NCBI GenBank assembly: GCA_022592435.1
Contig: JABYQS010000585.1
Coordinates: forward strand, 1-17,716
Direction of reading: 5' to 3'
Length of the DNA stretch: 17,716 bases
Source: Cerioporus squamosus
Lineage: Eukaryota > Basidiomycota > Agaricomycetes > Polyporales > Polyporaceae
A program made the position numbers and the translations under genes. The notes under the pieces are model-generated. The model did no database searches. It saw nothing but the letters and a program-made list of their open reading frames with translations, and was not told the origin of the DNA. This document shows, piece by piece, positions 8,975 to 17,716 of the stretch; within the stretch, counting starts at the first letter, position 1, and the number at the start of each line of letters is the position of its first letter.

Positions 8975-10720
8975 ATGTCCTCCGACGCGGATGCCGCTGC
9001 TGAGCTCGCCGCCGCATTCAGTAGCCTGTACGTCGCACGAGTAGCCCGGGCCCACTCGTTCCGGATAACGCTTACTGACACCACCGAACAGATATAGTCA
9101 AGGTTACTGCGAATTGGCAGCCTCGGGTGGGTTCCGACTCCGTTGCAAGCTCGTCTACGTCACCCTCACGCTTTCCCTCACCGTAGCTCTCTTCATATAC
9201 GACGCCATCATCACATTCGACCGAGAAGTGGTCTGCTTCTGGACCGCTAAGCGGATCGGAGCGTCAAGGCTCTTGTTCTTCGCGAACAAGTGGATCTCCA
9301 TGGCGGTCTACGTCATGCTGCTGAGCCAGTTTGCGTATTTCTCTTCGGATGAGGTGAGTCGTCTCAGTACGCGCCGCGGCAATGTCTGACCAGATACAAA
9401 GAGGTCGGTTTAGAGCATTAGAGTCTTCGAAGACGGCGAAGTAACTGACTGCCGAGGTCTGCAGCTGTTCCTTGTTCACAAGGGCAGGATATGCAATCGA
9501 TATCCTTCAAATTGTTCCAGGAGCAGGTAAGTCACGCTCACAGTCCACCGGTTGTCGCGGTCATACCTGACACTTGCCATGAGCCTTCTCTGCTCTTCGT
9601 GCATATGTACTGAGCCAAAGCAAGTCCTTGGGACTACTTGTCGCTGTGTTATCTCTGGCGCCAGTGGGTGCGAATCTGGTGAGTGCAGTGACTCATATGT
9701 ATACCTTGAATGTGGTCGACTGACACAGTTGACGGTTTATGATGCAGGTTCACTATGGCTATCAGTTTGCAGGGTTCTACTTCGCGCCGTTCGGATGCCT
9801 CGGAACAGACAACATCACTTCCGCGTTCAACCTAAGGTTCGTCTTGTGCGATCTGAACAGACGATGAGATACTGACTCTTTACCAGACGTACGTTAGCTA
9901 GTGTTCGTATGGAATGACGCGCGCTCATGCAAGGAACCGCACAGTTGTCTTTGCCTCTCGAGTGCCGCTCATCGTCGCCGATGTCATACTCATCTACATC
10001 ACTTGGACGAAGCTGCGCAACTGGGGCGCACTGAGGGACATCCATCAGTCCAAGAGACTCTCGCTGTCAGATATTCTCTTCCGTGGAGGTACGTCTCTAC
10101 AACAATGGGGTTGGAGTTTTGTGGTTCACTCGATGACTAACCCCTCGCGTAGGAACCATCTATTTTGTGTACGTCCTGCTACGATTCCGACAGAATATCT
10201 GACAGAGTTTGGAACGCCGGAACTAGTGTTCTTTTCATTCTGAACCTCCTCCACCTCGTCCTCTCGGCGACTGCGGTAAGCCACTCTCGCCCTTCCGATC
10301 TGCATGCTCATACTCATTTGAGCTCATCGACAGATGGCAGGCAATGGCTACGAGAGCTATGTTACCGAGTTCACGGCCCCGTATGAGGTTCTTCTAGCGT
10401 GCTGCGACTGTCTGTTGATCAATATCGTACATTCCCAGGTTCACAGCGATCCTCATCTCGCGCTTTCTCCTCAAGCTGCAAGAAGCGAACCAGGTGGTTG
10501 TCAGGCTCGACCCCGACAATCCGTTGCACTTCTCAAGGAATGCATACGACGCGGGCACGCCTAGTTTCATCTCGTCGTTGGGGGTTTTATCAATCCGGAC
10601 CTTTTGGCACGGTCCGAGGATGACGGTGTGGAGTCGCACGTTGGCTCGTGTGCAGAGACCATGGAGGAAGACTCCGGGGCACACGGCTCTCAGATCGCTG
10701 GCTCATCGTCTTCCGCATAG
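8975..10720 (+). CDS. DUF6533-type multi-pass membrane protein (one-base frame break in last exon)
   Basis: Twelve exons: 8975-9027, 9092-9126, 9187-9353, 9457-9526, 9584-9678, 9748-9836, 9887-9888, 9945-10088, 10153-10168, 10206-10275, 10334-10380, 10439-10720. Family blocks are YDAIITFDREVVCFW, LLFFANKWIS, LGLLVAVLSLAPVGANL, RVPLIVADVILIYITWTKL, SKRLSLSDIL, VLFILNLLHLVLSATA and FTAILISRFLLKLQEANQ. Exons 2, 3, 5, 6, 7, 9 and 10 have exactly the same lengths as in the paralog at 5219-3489, which validates both models. The last exon is 282 nt against 283. One base is missing in the G run at 10580-10584, between FISSLG and the paralog's GFINP. With the base counted, the protein is 356 residues and stops at 10718-10720. 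As given, the frame instead runs to 11153 through unrelated sequence and antisense of the tRNA. CpG content is normal for the window. Confidence 0.8.
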
Positions 10721-11032
10721 AGTCGCTCACCGCTTTCCGAGGCTTGGTGGTTGCTCTCCAGACCCTGCCACGTACTTAGATACTCTCAAGTCTGTCCCTC
10801 GTTCTCGGTGTGATGTCTTCCCGGTAAATATGGTTAGAAGTCAACAGAAGATGGTGCTCCTCCGAGTCCTCGTGTGCTTGAAGACAGCGTACATGCGCTC
10901 AAGCTTGGATGAATCTTCGATGTTCGGACACTTCCAGGACTCAACCAAACGGAAGTTGTACACACTGCACAGGGAATTTGACGGGACTCTTGCTTGGGCA
11001 GCAACAAAAACTTCGCATTCACCAAGAGAATA
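10721..11032. other. intergenic stretch between DUF6533 gene and tRNA
   Basis: Probably holds the 3' untranslated region of the DUF6533 gene. The plus-strand frame that crosses it exists only because of the one-base break upstream. No other signal was seen apart from the Pol III terminator at its right end. Confidence 0.5.
11006..11010 (-). terminator. RNA polymerase III terminator (T5)
   Basis: A run of five T on the minus strand, 23 nt past the 3' end of the tRNA-Arg gene, fits a Pol III stop signal. Confidence 0.65.
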
Positions 11033-11124
11033 TGACCACCGCAGGGGTCGAACCTGCAATCTCCTGATTACACATTCCCACGGAACGATCGTAGTCAGAC
11101 GCGTTGCCATTACGCCAGGCGGCC
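11033..11124 (-). tRNA. tRNA-Arg (anticodon ACG) with 20-nt intron
   Basis: The minus strand folds as a complete cloverleaf. The acceptor stem GGCCGCC pairs with GGTGGTC (two G-U pairs), with discriminator A. D stem is GCGT/ACGC with a 7-nt loop. Anticodon stem is TCTGA/TCAGG, the loop begins CTACGA, and the T arm is GCAGG-TTCGACC-CCTGC. A 20-nt intron sits after the base 3' of the anticodon, the canonical position. It starts TCGT, which can pair with the anticodon as expected for the pre-tRNA. Internal promoter boxes are TGGCGTAATGG (A) and GGTTCGACCCC (B). The mature length is 72 nt without CCA. ACG is read after A34-to-inosine editing for CGU, CGC and CGA codons. It is oriented away from the cardiolipin synthase gene, about 200 nt before that gene's start. 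Confidence 0.93.
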
Positions 11125-11322
11125 CATATAAGCTACAGTTCGTGCTACGGTGACAGCACAGCTGCCCACAATTGCACAGCGGAAGTGCTGGTACACTTGC
11201 CGCTACTCGCCGGCCTCTAGATGTTGTTTCCAACCCTCTTATCGACCTGGACCGGGATGAGATTTTGCTGGGGACTGTCTCTTCGTATTCCGCGCAGATG
11301 CGTCTGGCCAGTGTCTACTCGA

Positions 11323-12729
11323 ATGGTCTTCTCACATGTTCAAGAGATTCGCCCTCTCGGAGTCTGGACCCGTAACAACCCAAGTAGTCTCCGTACTCTT
11401 CGTCCACTACATACCACTCCTCTCCTCAGATTTCCGACGCCTTTGCACCCGCCACCGCAGAATGAGGAACCACCGAAACAGCCTCCAGTGCGCAACAACA
11501 TATACACCCTCCCGAACATCCTCACCGTCTCGCGCATAATCGCCTGCCCCGTCCTCGGTCTGGCCATCGTGAACGACAACTTCTATCTCGCGACGGGACT
11601 GTTAGTGTACGCTGGACTGACGGACCTGGTCTGCTTCTATTCCCCACTTGCCCCGTGATCTGTGCTTGAGCTTGCTTCCTTGTTCCCGGCCAGGTCGATG
11701 GGTACCTCGCGCGCAGGTTCAACATGCAGTCCGTCGTGGGCACCATCCTCGACCCGGCGGCGGACAAGATCCTCATGACGACCTTGACGGTGACGCTTGC
11801 GATGAAGGATCTCATCCCAGGTGCGTGTGTCTCAAACTGCGATGCAAGGATTGGTGTTCATACCACAGCAGTCCCCGTTGCGGCCATCATCCTCGGACGC
11901 GATGTGCTCCTCAGCCTCACCGCGTTCTATATCCGTTACACGTCTCTCCCGCCTCCGGTGAGGGTCTTTCCTTCACTCTGCGCATACATCACGTGACCAT
12001 ACACGCCAGAAAACGCTCACTCGGTATTGGACTTCTCCATCCCGTCTGCTGAGGTGCGACCTACAATGATCAGCAAGGTGAGCTGCGAATGGTCTGACTC
12101 TGTGTGCCTACAAGCCCGAGGCAGACTGCGGCGTGTCTTCAGACAGAGGCGACGGCCTCAACGCTCCTCGGGTCATCCCTTATCCAAACCTGACCCGGAA
12201 ATCGAGGAGACGTCGTGATGCCGTGTTTGACGCTGCCTCCTCGACCTCCAACATGACGGAATGCGTGCCTTCCTCCGATGCTGGACCTGCCGCGTTGCGG
12301 CAGGCTCATGGCTCTGTCAGGAGTCATTCGGCCGCTAGTGCCTGTCAATTCGTCGATGCGTCGACACGATCACGAACGTGACTCATGTGTGTATATGCGC
12401 ATCAAATCCACTGACTTCTGGACGAGCACAGGTCAACACAGCGCTCCAGCTCCTGCTCATGGGCACCGCGACGGTCAGCCCCATCCTCCCAGTCGACATA
12501 AGCGTCCCGCTGGAAGCGCTACAGTGCGTGTCGCTCGCTCGTCCCGTACCGTCTCACGACTGACACCTGGAACAGATGGATCGTTGCGGGTACCACCATC
12601 TGGAGCGGCGCGTCGTACCTGTTCGCACGAGACGGCTTCCGCATCGTGTCTTCTGCATCCAAGGGCCGCCCTCCAGCTCCTCCCTCCCCTCCTAACCCTC
12701 CCTCGCCTCCTCCGCCGCCACGCGCATAG
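11323..12729 (+). CDS. CRD1: cardiolipin synthase (CDP-alcohol phosphatidyltransferase family)
   Basis: Exons: 11323-11628, 11694-11820, 11869-11957, 12010-12077, 12432-12523, 12576-12729 (about 278 residues, close to yeast Crd1). The catalytic motif DG-x2-AR-x8-G-x3-D-x3-D is complete: DGYLARRFNMQSVVGTILD then PAADK. Further family blocks are NIYTLPNILTVSRI, GRDVLLSLTAFYIRYTSLPP, a KTLTRYW..DFSIPSAEVRP block, MISKVNTALQLLLMG and an ending with a Pro-rich tail. Eukaryotic enzymes of this type join CDP-diacylglycerol and phosphatidylglycerol into cardiolipin in the mitochondrial inner membrane. The Arg-rich leader (RTLRPLHTTPLLRF) fits a mitochondrial presequence. ATGs at 11257 and 11221 are alternative in-frame starts. 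Exon 4 lacks one base: TATTGGACTTC (about 12025-12035) must be read with an extra G to pass from TRYW into DFSIP. Intron 1's donor (GTCTGC) is unusual and intron 4 is 354 nt, long for this window. A phosphatidylglycerophosphate synthase is less likely given the IRYTSLPP and SAEV blocks. Confidence 0.87.
12078..12431 (+). other. unusually long intron 4 of the cardiolipin synthase gene
   Basis: 354 nt between the GTGAGC donor after ISK and the GCACAG acceptor before VNTALQ; most other introns here are 32-103 nt. No exon with family similarity lies inside, since the flanking codons join directly in the family consensus. It contains an open plus-strand frame without motifs. Confidence 0.6.
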
Positions 12730-12937
12730 AGTCAGACTCGAGCACTCGCATTCGGACATATCGATCGTATTCACGAGACTATGGCCATACTGGCATGGTC
12801 GTAATGTAATCACCAGATCGAAATCTCTAACACAGATGGAACATACGGATACAAGAGACACGTCAGTCGCGGTCGGGAACATATACAATGTGGAACGCAA
12901 GCGCAGAAAGAATAACAATACAACATCCATACTCACG

Positions 12938-15900
12938 TCAACGCCCAGCGTGCAACAAACATCGTGGCTCCCTACGTCTTCGCCGCAGCCGAGCAGAAGG
13001 AGGCTTCGAAGGTCCTGCGGTCGCGCTGCTGGGTGCGACCCGGCGTTTTCGGACTTCTTGCAGGGCGGCTTCGATGGCTGGCTTCGCGGCGCGCTGTTGT
13101 TTCCACTGTTCGCTCGCACGTCTGCGCAGTGGTGTTAGATGCAAGAAGCAGACGACGCAAGCTAGCAACGCACCTCGCACGGTGGAGAAACAAGACCTCG
13201 TATGCAACAGTCCGCAGCGTACGCTTCTTCCCTCTCGCCGGTGCAGGTGAAGCAAATCCGATGCGCGCGACGGCCTGCGAGAATCTTCTCCTCACTGCAA
13301 AGCAGTCAGCAACGATGCCACTTAGCAATCGACTGGTGCTACCACTCACTTCCGCTCTAGACGTGCCATCAAGACGAGCAGGTACTGCTTCTGTACCCGA
13401 GGTCGCAGCGGAAGGTCGACTCGCGTGTGAACTTCGCCTTCAAGTACCGGATCTGCACCATGAGGCCCTTGCACTCAAGTTGTGCTGCTGCTTGAGCGCA
13501 ACGAGCTGCTGGCCGTCCCTGCAATCATGTCAGCATGGCTCATCACAACAGAAAAACAACGGGAGCACTCACGCAGCGCACACATGCCCCTTCCACGCCT
13601 CCTTCGCCTCCTCGCCTTCTCCTTCTGCCGTCAAGCTCCTCCTTGAGTATGCGGATCTGCGCCTGCGCCTGCTTCTGCGCCCCGCTCGGCCTTCGTCCGC
13701 TCTTCCGCCGCTCGTCCTCCATCCGGTCCTTCTGCGCGCGAAGCGCCTTCAAGTCACGCCCAAAGGCCTCGCGTCGCGGCGGACACGGCGGAGATCGGCC
13801 TCCAGAGCGGCGACGGTGCGAGCGACGTCGCCCTTCTCCGAGGCATGCGCGCCTTCTCGGCCTCAACGCGCTCGAGCTCGGAGGCTTGGTCGGAGAGGGC
13901 CTTCCGGAGGTCTTCGATCTCGAGGTCCGCAAGTCGAGCTCGTGGCGGCGGTTGTCGTGTGAAGTGTTCGAGACTGCGAACTCGCTCTTGAGGCGATTGA
14001 CCTCCTACGGGAGCTCATCAGCAAGTTACATCAATCATTGTGAATGCAAAGGACGCACCTCTGCGGCTTTGGCGTAACGGCGTTGGAGTTCCTTGTGGTC
14101 AGCAGCAAGCAAAGTGCGCTCTTGACGGAGCTGCTCGATGCTCTCCAGATTCTCTGTGACCTTGGCCTCAAGCAGCCGGGCCTTCTGCTCTGCGTTGGCG
14201 TTGCTGCGCAACTCCCGCTCAAGCTCATGGTTCTCCTGCTTGAACTGCTGGAGCTGCTGCCTGATGTCGGCCATGTCCTCACAATCCGGTCAGCAAGCCT
14301 GAGCGTGCTGTCAACAACATATGCATATACGCACGGATTCTGTACGACGCAGATCTAGGTTGACGGCGTCCTTCTCGCGCTGAGCTTTGCTTTGCTCTGT
14401 CGTGAGCGCACGGAGACGGCTGCGTTCGGCCTTCAGTTCAGCTTCAAGCTCCTCCATCGTGCGCTTGGCTCTGGCCAGTTCCTGCGCAACCTATCAGCCA
14501 ACATCCAGGCAAGGAAAACAGATACTCACTTCTTCTATACCGGCACGCGCTCTCTCACCCGCACGTTCAGCACTGGCATACTTCCGAAGCTCGTCCTTGA
14601 CGTCGCGAACCTCGGCGTTCAGCCTGGTGGCAGCATCCTGAAGAACAGCATTCTCGCCGAGAAGTTTCCGCCGCTCGTCTTCCCATACCCGCTTCATGGA
14701 GTCCAGCTGAGCATTCACTTCTTTGAGCTCAGAACGCAGTGCCTCGCTGGTTCGAGTTGGCGGTGTCGGAGGCTCTGCTGGAAGGCTCATCATGGACGCC
14801 CCGAGAACCGAACTGCACGCGGGGGTCATTGGCTGATAACGATGGGTCTCGCTCGATCGGAACTCACCTCTCGTCTCCATCACCAGTATTGTCGAGTCCG
14901 CGCATGTCAATCTTGGTCCGACACTTGGTGCACCGGAGGCATTGCAGGCGACGGATACGACGCTCTTCCCTCCGCGACATCCGAGCGAGCTCGTCTTCAA
15001 GGCTCACAATCTCGTTACGAGCGTCCTCGAGCTGCTTCGTGAGGTCTACGACACCGAAGCCAGCGTCCTCGAGACGGTCAAGCTTGTCGTCGATGCTCGC
15101 GTTCGCACGGTCAAGTTCGTGCTGCAACCTGGCGAGCTCTACCACCAAGGGAGCGACGGAAGGATCGTGCATGCTGTTCTGCAACCAGGAGAGCTGTGCA
15201 GGACGATCAGCGTAATTCTCGCTGCCTTAAGGGAAGCACTCACATCTCTGAGAGGACCACCAGGTGTCTTAGGACTCTTGATGGACAAGTTGAGGAGCTG
15301 TCGATGCAATGGCGACATGCCGCTCCCGTTGCCAGCTTTGCCGGGGGTAGCGAAGATGCCACTCTGGTTTCTCATCGACTTCAGTCTTTCCATCAGGTCC
15401 TCCTTCTCCTTCTCAAGTAGCTCGATCCTGGCGTCCTTGGCTCTCTCGATCGCTTTGCGAGCAGGGGATTGGGCAAGTACTGTCCTGAGACGGGCGATTT
15501 CCCTGTTGGCGTCGTCGAGCTCCGACTCCAAAGCTTCCACCTCCGCCTGCAAGTCGCGCGCAAGAACGCTCTGTGAAGGACCAGCTTGGAGCGTGGACCG
15601 TTCCTGTAGCCTTTCGGCAGCGCGTTCCATCGAGGCGACAGTGGACTTGAGTGTGGCCACTTCCTGCTCGTCCTCGAGCATCTTCTTCTCCGCTGCCTCC
15701 AAGGCATCCTCCATCTGTCGTGCCAGTTCAGACGCCTTTTCCGCATCGTCCGCCAGGTGATCGTTCTCCTGCCTCTCCTCCTCAAGCTCGGCCTCAAGTC
15801 GGTTGATAGTCTCCTGGGCAGCAGCAAGCTGCCGCTCGAGGTCTTTGATGTGCGTTTCGTCCGCTGCAGCGTCGCCCTCGTTCTGAGCAACCGCCTCCTC

Positions 15901-17344
15901 CGCTTGACGAAGCTGAGCGCGCGTCTTGCGAACCTCCTCTTCGAGCTCATCGACGCAGTGCACGGTCTCGGTCAACTCCTCCCTCTTGCTGCGCAATTCT
16001 TCCTCCAAGGCAACCGTGCGTTTCCGCTCAGCAGCGAGACTGCTCTCCGCCTCATCGAGTCGCTCGTGCGTGTGCATGAGCTCGCTTTCGAGCTCCTTGA
16101 TTTCGCGTGAGCGTTCTGCAGCTCGCCCTCGGTCTTGGTGAGCCGCTCGTTGGCTTCGTTGAGCTCTGCACCGAGCTCGCGACCGCTCTGGAGAGCACCC
16201 TCTGCCTTCTTGATTCGCTCGGCGAGGACATCCTTCTCCACCAAAACGACGGCCAGTCGGCGTTCCGCATCCTTGATGCCCTCCGCCTTCTCAGCCTCCG
16301 CCCGCTTCGCAGCGTCTTCAGCCTCGACGAGCCGCCTCTCCAGGTCGGTGACGATGCCTTCCACCCCCTTCTCGACCTCGGTCATACGCTCACGCCAGCG
16401 TTCCTTGTCTCGCGCGCGTTCTGCCCGCTCGGCCTCCAGAGCTTCCTCAGCCTTGGCCTTGTCCGAGGCGCACGTATCCAGCTCCTCCTTCAATTCCTCT
16501 ACCATCTCCTCCAGCGCCGCCTTCTCCTCCAACCACGCCTCGGCAAGGTCTTCGGCAACGTCACCCAGTCCCAGTGGCGGACCAGCGCTGACTCTCCGTC
16601 CACCTCCGCTCACACGCCTGCTATGGGACGACGATGCGCGATCCGAGTCCGAGGCAGGCGTCCCCGAAGACACCTGCGCAGGCGACCCACCCGCCTCGCT
16701 GCCGTACTTCTCCTGCATCGCGCGCAGCTGGCCGACGAGCATCTCGTTCTCCTCCTGCAAGCGCCGGTTCAGCCCATGGAGATACGAATTGAGCTTGCCA
16801 GCGTTGAAACGACCTACACCGTGCCCGCGCTCGCCGAGACCCATGACCGGGTCGAAGGACGCGTTCGCGCGCGCGTGGGTCGTGAGGTCGTGCGACGAGG
16901 CGGTCGAAACGAACGACGCGCGGTCCATCGCGTGGTCGTATGGCGACTCCGATCCCGAGTCAGACGCGCCGTTGTGAGTCTGCGCGAGGGGTGTGAGAGA
17001 CGTGGACGCGGCGGGTCGCGGAGTGACCCCGGCCAAGGCCTTGCGCAGGTTGATCCCAGGGGTCGGTGCAGGGGTCATCTCCACCGCCGCTTCCGATTCG
17101 TCGGCGACGTTGCGATGATGTGGAGTTGGCTGCCTGAGCCGCGGGCGGGCGGTCGAATTGATCACGGACAAGAGAAGGAGCGCTTGTGAGTATGGGGAGT
17201 GGCGGGGTCCTCGTCATGAGCCTGCTCTTCGTCTGTCTCGGATGCCTCAAGGCGAGCCCTGGGGGTCTCCTCCGTGTCAGTCTCGAAGCGGACAGTCTGT
17301 TGCTGGGGAGTTGTCGTCGGAAATTGAGGGGTAGTAGAAGGCAT
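12938..17344 (-). CDS. spindle pole body coiled-coil protein with C-terminal PACT domain (Pcp1/pericentrin-like)
   Basis: Exons by hand: 17344-17166, 17133-15244, 15193-14868, 14812-14530, 14490-14335, 14277-14059, 14004-13573, 13518-13350, 13294-13174, 13121-12938, about 1,320 residues. The N-terminus (MPSTTPQFPTTT) is disordered. Next come TPGINLRKALAGVTP and LNSYLHGLNRRLQEENEML, then long heptad coiled coil, SPKTPGGPLRD-LSWLQ, a CTKC pair and more coil. The end reads MVQIRYLKAKFTRESTFRCD, KKRTLRTVA and AAKPAIEAALQEVRKRR, matching what I know of the fungal PACT domain. PACT domains anchor pericentrin, AKAP450 and yeast Pcp1/Spc110-type proteins to the centrosome or spindle pole body through calmodulin; these proteins recruit gamma-tubulin complexes. 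No typical CM1 motif was found. One base is missing near 16103-16112, and about seven further frame breaks lie at 13270-13930. The first intron would be only 32 nt and another 39 nt. Convergent with the cardiolipin synthase gene, 208 nt apart. Confidence 0.8.
13174..13518 (-). other. PACT domain core with three frame breaks
   Basis: Three segments in successive frames are joined by one-base changes. They read DGQQLVALKQQHNL, then ECKGLMVQIRYLKAKFTRES through CDLGY, then QKQYLLVLMARLER. After a 55-nt intron (13349-13295) comes NEEKILA and, one frame later, VARIGFASPAPARGKKR. Likely missing bases are at about 13474-13478 and 13392-13396; a likely extra base is at 13272-13279. Each segment is well conserved in itself. 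The final exon (RRASEQWKQQ onward) is clean. Confidence 0.7.
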
Positions 17345-17500
17345 AGCTACACCAAAGCGAGCTCGCGGAGGGCTGGAATGCCGGAGTAGGAGTGAACATA
17401 GCTGATGCAGGTGACGAAAATGCAACGGACAACGGAGTCGGAGAACGCATCCTGCGCGAAACCGTTCTGACCCCCGCTGTCGTTCAGCGATTGCGCCTCC

Positions 17501-17716
17501 TCAGAAGAAAGGTCGGCTCCCGGGATGACTGCCCATCTGACATGCTGCACGACTGCGCTCTAGCTGGCTCTGTTCGAGTTCTTTCTCGGCGGCCACTTCG
17601 GGCAGGAGCTCCGTGTCGTCTGCGTCGCCAGGAAGTTCCGGGCTTGGTAACTCGAGCTTAGGTTCATTTGAGTAAGATCGCGCTCTTCAACATGCGCTGG
17701 AATCGCAGGAGAAGCC
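17501..17716 (-). CDS. possible 3' end of another gene (partial at right edge)
   Basis: The minus strand has an acidic open frame reading NEPKLELPSPELPGDADD, ELLPEVAAEKELEQSQLER and a stop at 17503-17501, about 157 nt upstream of the PACT gene start on the same strand. In-frame it is closed by a TGA near 17690, so an acceptor such as GAAGAG at about that point would be needed. There is no recognised family, and a competing frame (SSEEAQSLNDSGG) overlaps the end. It could also be 5' leader sequence of the PACT gene. Confidence 0.25.

Noticed and set aside
9887..9900. 14-nt exon (ending at a GTGTTC donor) instead of the 2-nt exon
   Set aside because: It fits the plus copy only. The minus paralog lacks a GT at the matching position, whereas the 2-nt model has usable sites in both.
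10494..11153. 219-codon plus-strand frame as an independent gene
   Set aside because: It is the last exon of the DUF6533 gene followed by out-of-frame readthrough after the one-base loss; its end reads antisense through the tRNA.
12964..13962. 332-codon open frame on the plus strand
   Set aside because: Antisense to the PACT-domain exons, which carry clear family motifs and GT..AG introns on the minus strand.
16107..17189. 360-codon open frame on the plus strand
   Set aside because: It is antisense to the large coiled-coil exon. Its Leu/Ser/Arg-rich composition is what antisense of Glu/Ala/Leu coiled coil gives in GC-rich DNA.
1..17716. CRISPR array, bacterial operon or viral genes
   Set aside because: No direct-repeat/spacer pattern, and gene structure is clearly eukaryotic with spliceosomal introns.

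Overview
The window looks like genomic DNA from a basidiomycete of the Agaricomycetes, probably a polypore-type mushroom. Genes are cut by many introns of about 30-80 nt with GT..AG ends. The DUF6533 seven-helix-like membrane protein family, a BCS1-like AAA protein and a PACT-domain spindle pole body protein all fit that group. Nothing bacterial or viral is evident. All assignments were made by reading and hand-splicing the sequence; no database search was run.

Layout, left to right. (1) The 5' part of a BCS1-like gene on the minus strand, running off the left edge, with a TATA box. (2) A gene-poor stretch with a degenerate ~1.2 kb block, repeat A (about 1455-2650), and a small TCGC microsatellite. 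(3) A DUF6533 membrane-protein gene on the minus strand (5219-3489). Its last nine exons and 3' flank are strikingly CpG-poor, yet its 12-exon reading frame is intact. (4) A weak, possibly broken hypothetical gene on the minus strand (about 6640-5673). (5) Repeat B (about 6765-7990), a diverged copy of repeat A in the same orientation. (6) A possible tiny gene at 8327 behind a TATA box. (7) A second DUF6533 gene on the plus strand (8975-10720), with nearly the same exon sizes as the first but normal CpG content and a one-base frame break in its last exon. (8) A tRNA-Arg(ACG) gene with a 20-nt intron, minus strand. (9) A cardiolipin synthase-type CDP-alcohol phosphatidyltransferase gene on the plus strand (11323-12729), with one single-base frame break. 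(10) Convergent to it, a large coiled-coil gene on the minus strand (17344-12938) ending in a PACT domain. Its 3' exons carry several single-base frame breaks. (11) A possible 3' end of another minus-strand gene at the right edge.

The left half is an accessory region: an expanded protein family, paralogous duplicates and decayed repeats. The right half holds core functions: mitochondrial cardiolipin synthesis, a tRNA and the spindle pole body. No operon-like logic links them. The most notable signals are a predicted 2-nt exon conserved in both DUF6533 paralogs, a conserved 16-nt exon followed by a 34-37-nt intron, the CpG-depleted but open DUF6533 copy, and a cluster of one-base frame breaks in otherwise conserved genes that points to sequence error or very recent decay.
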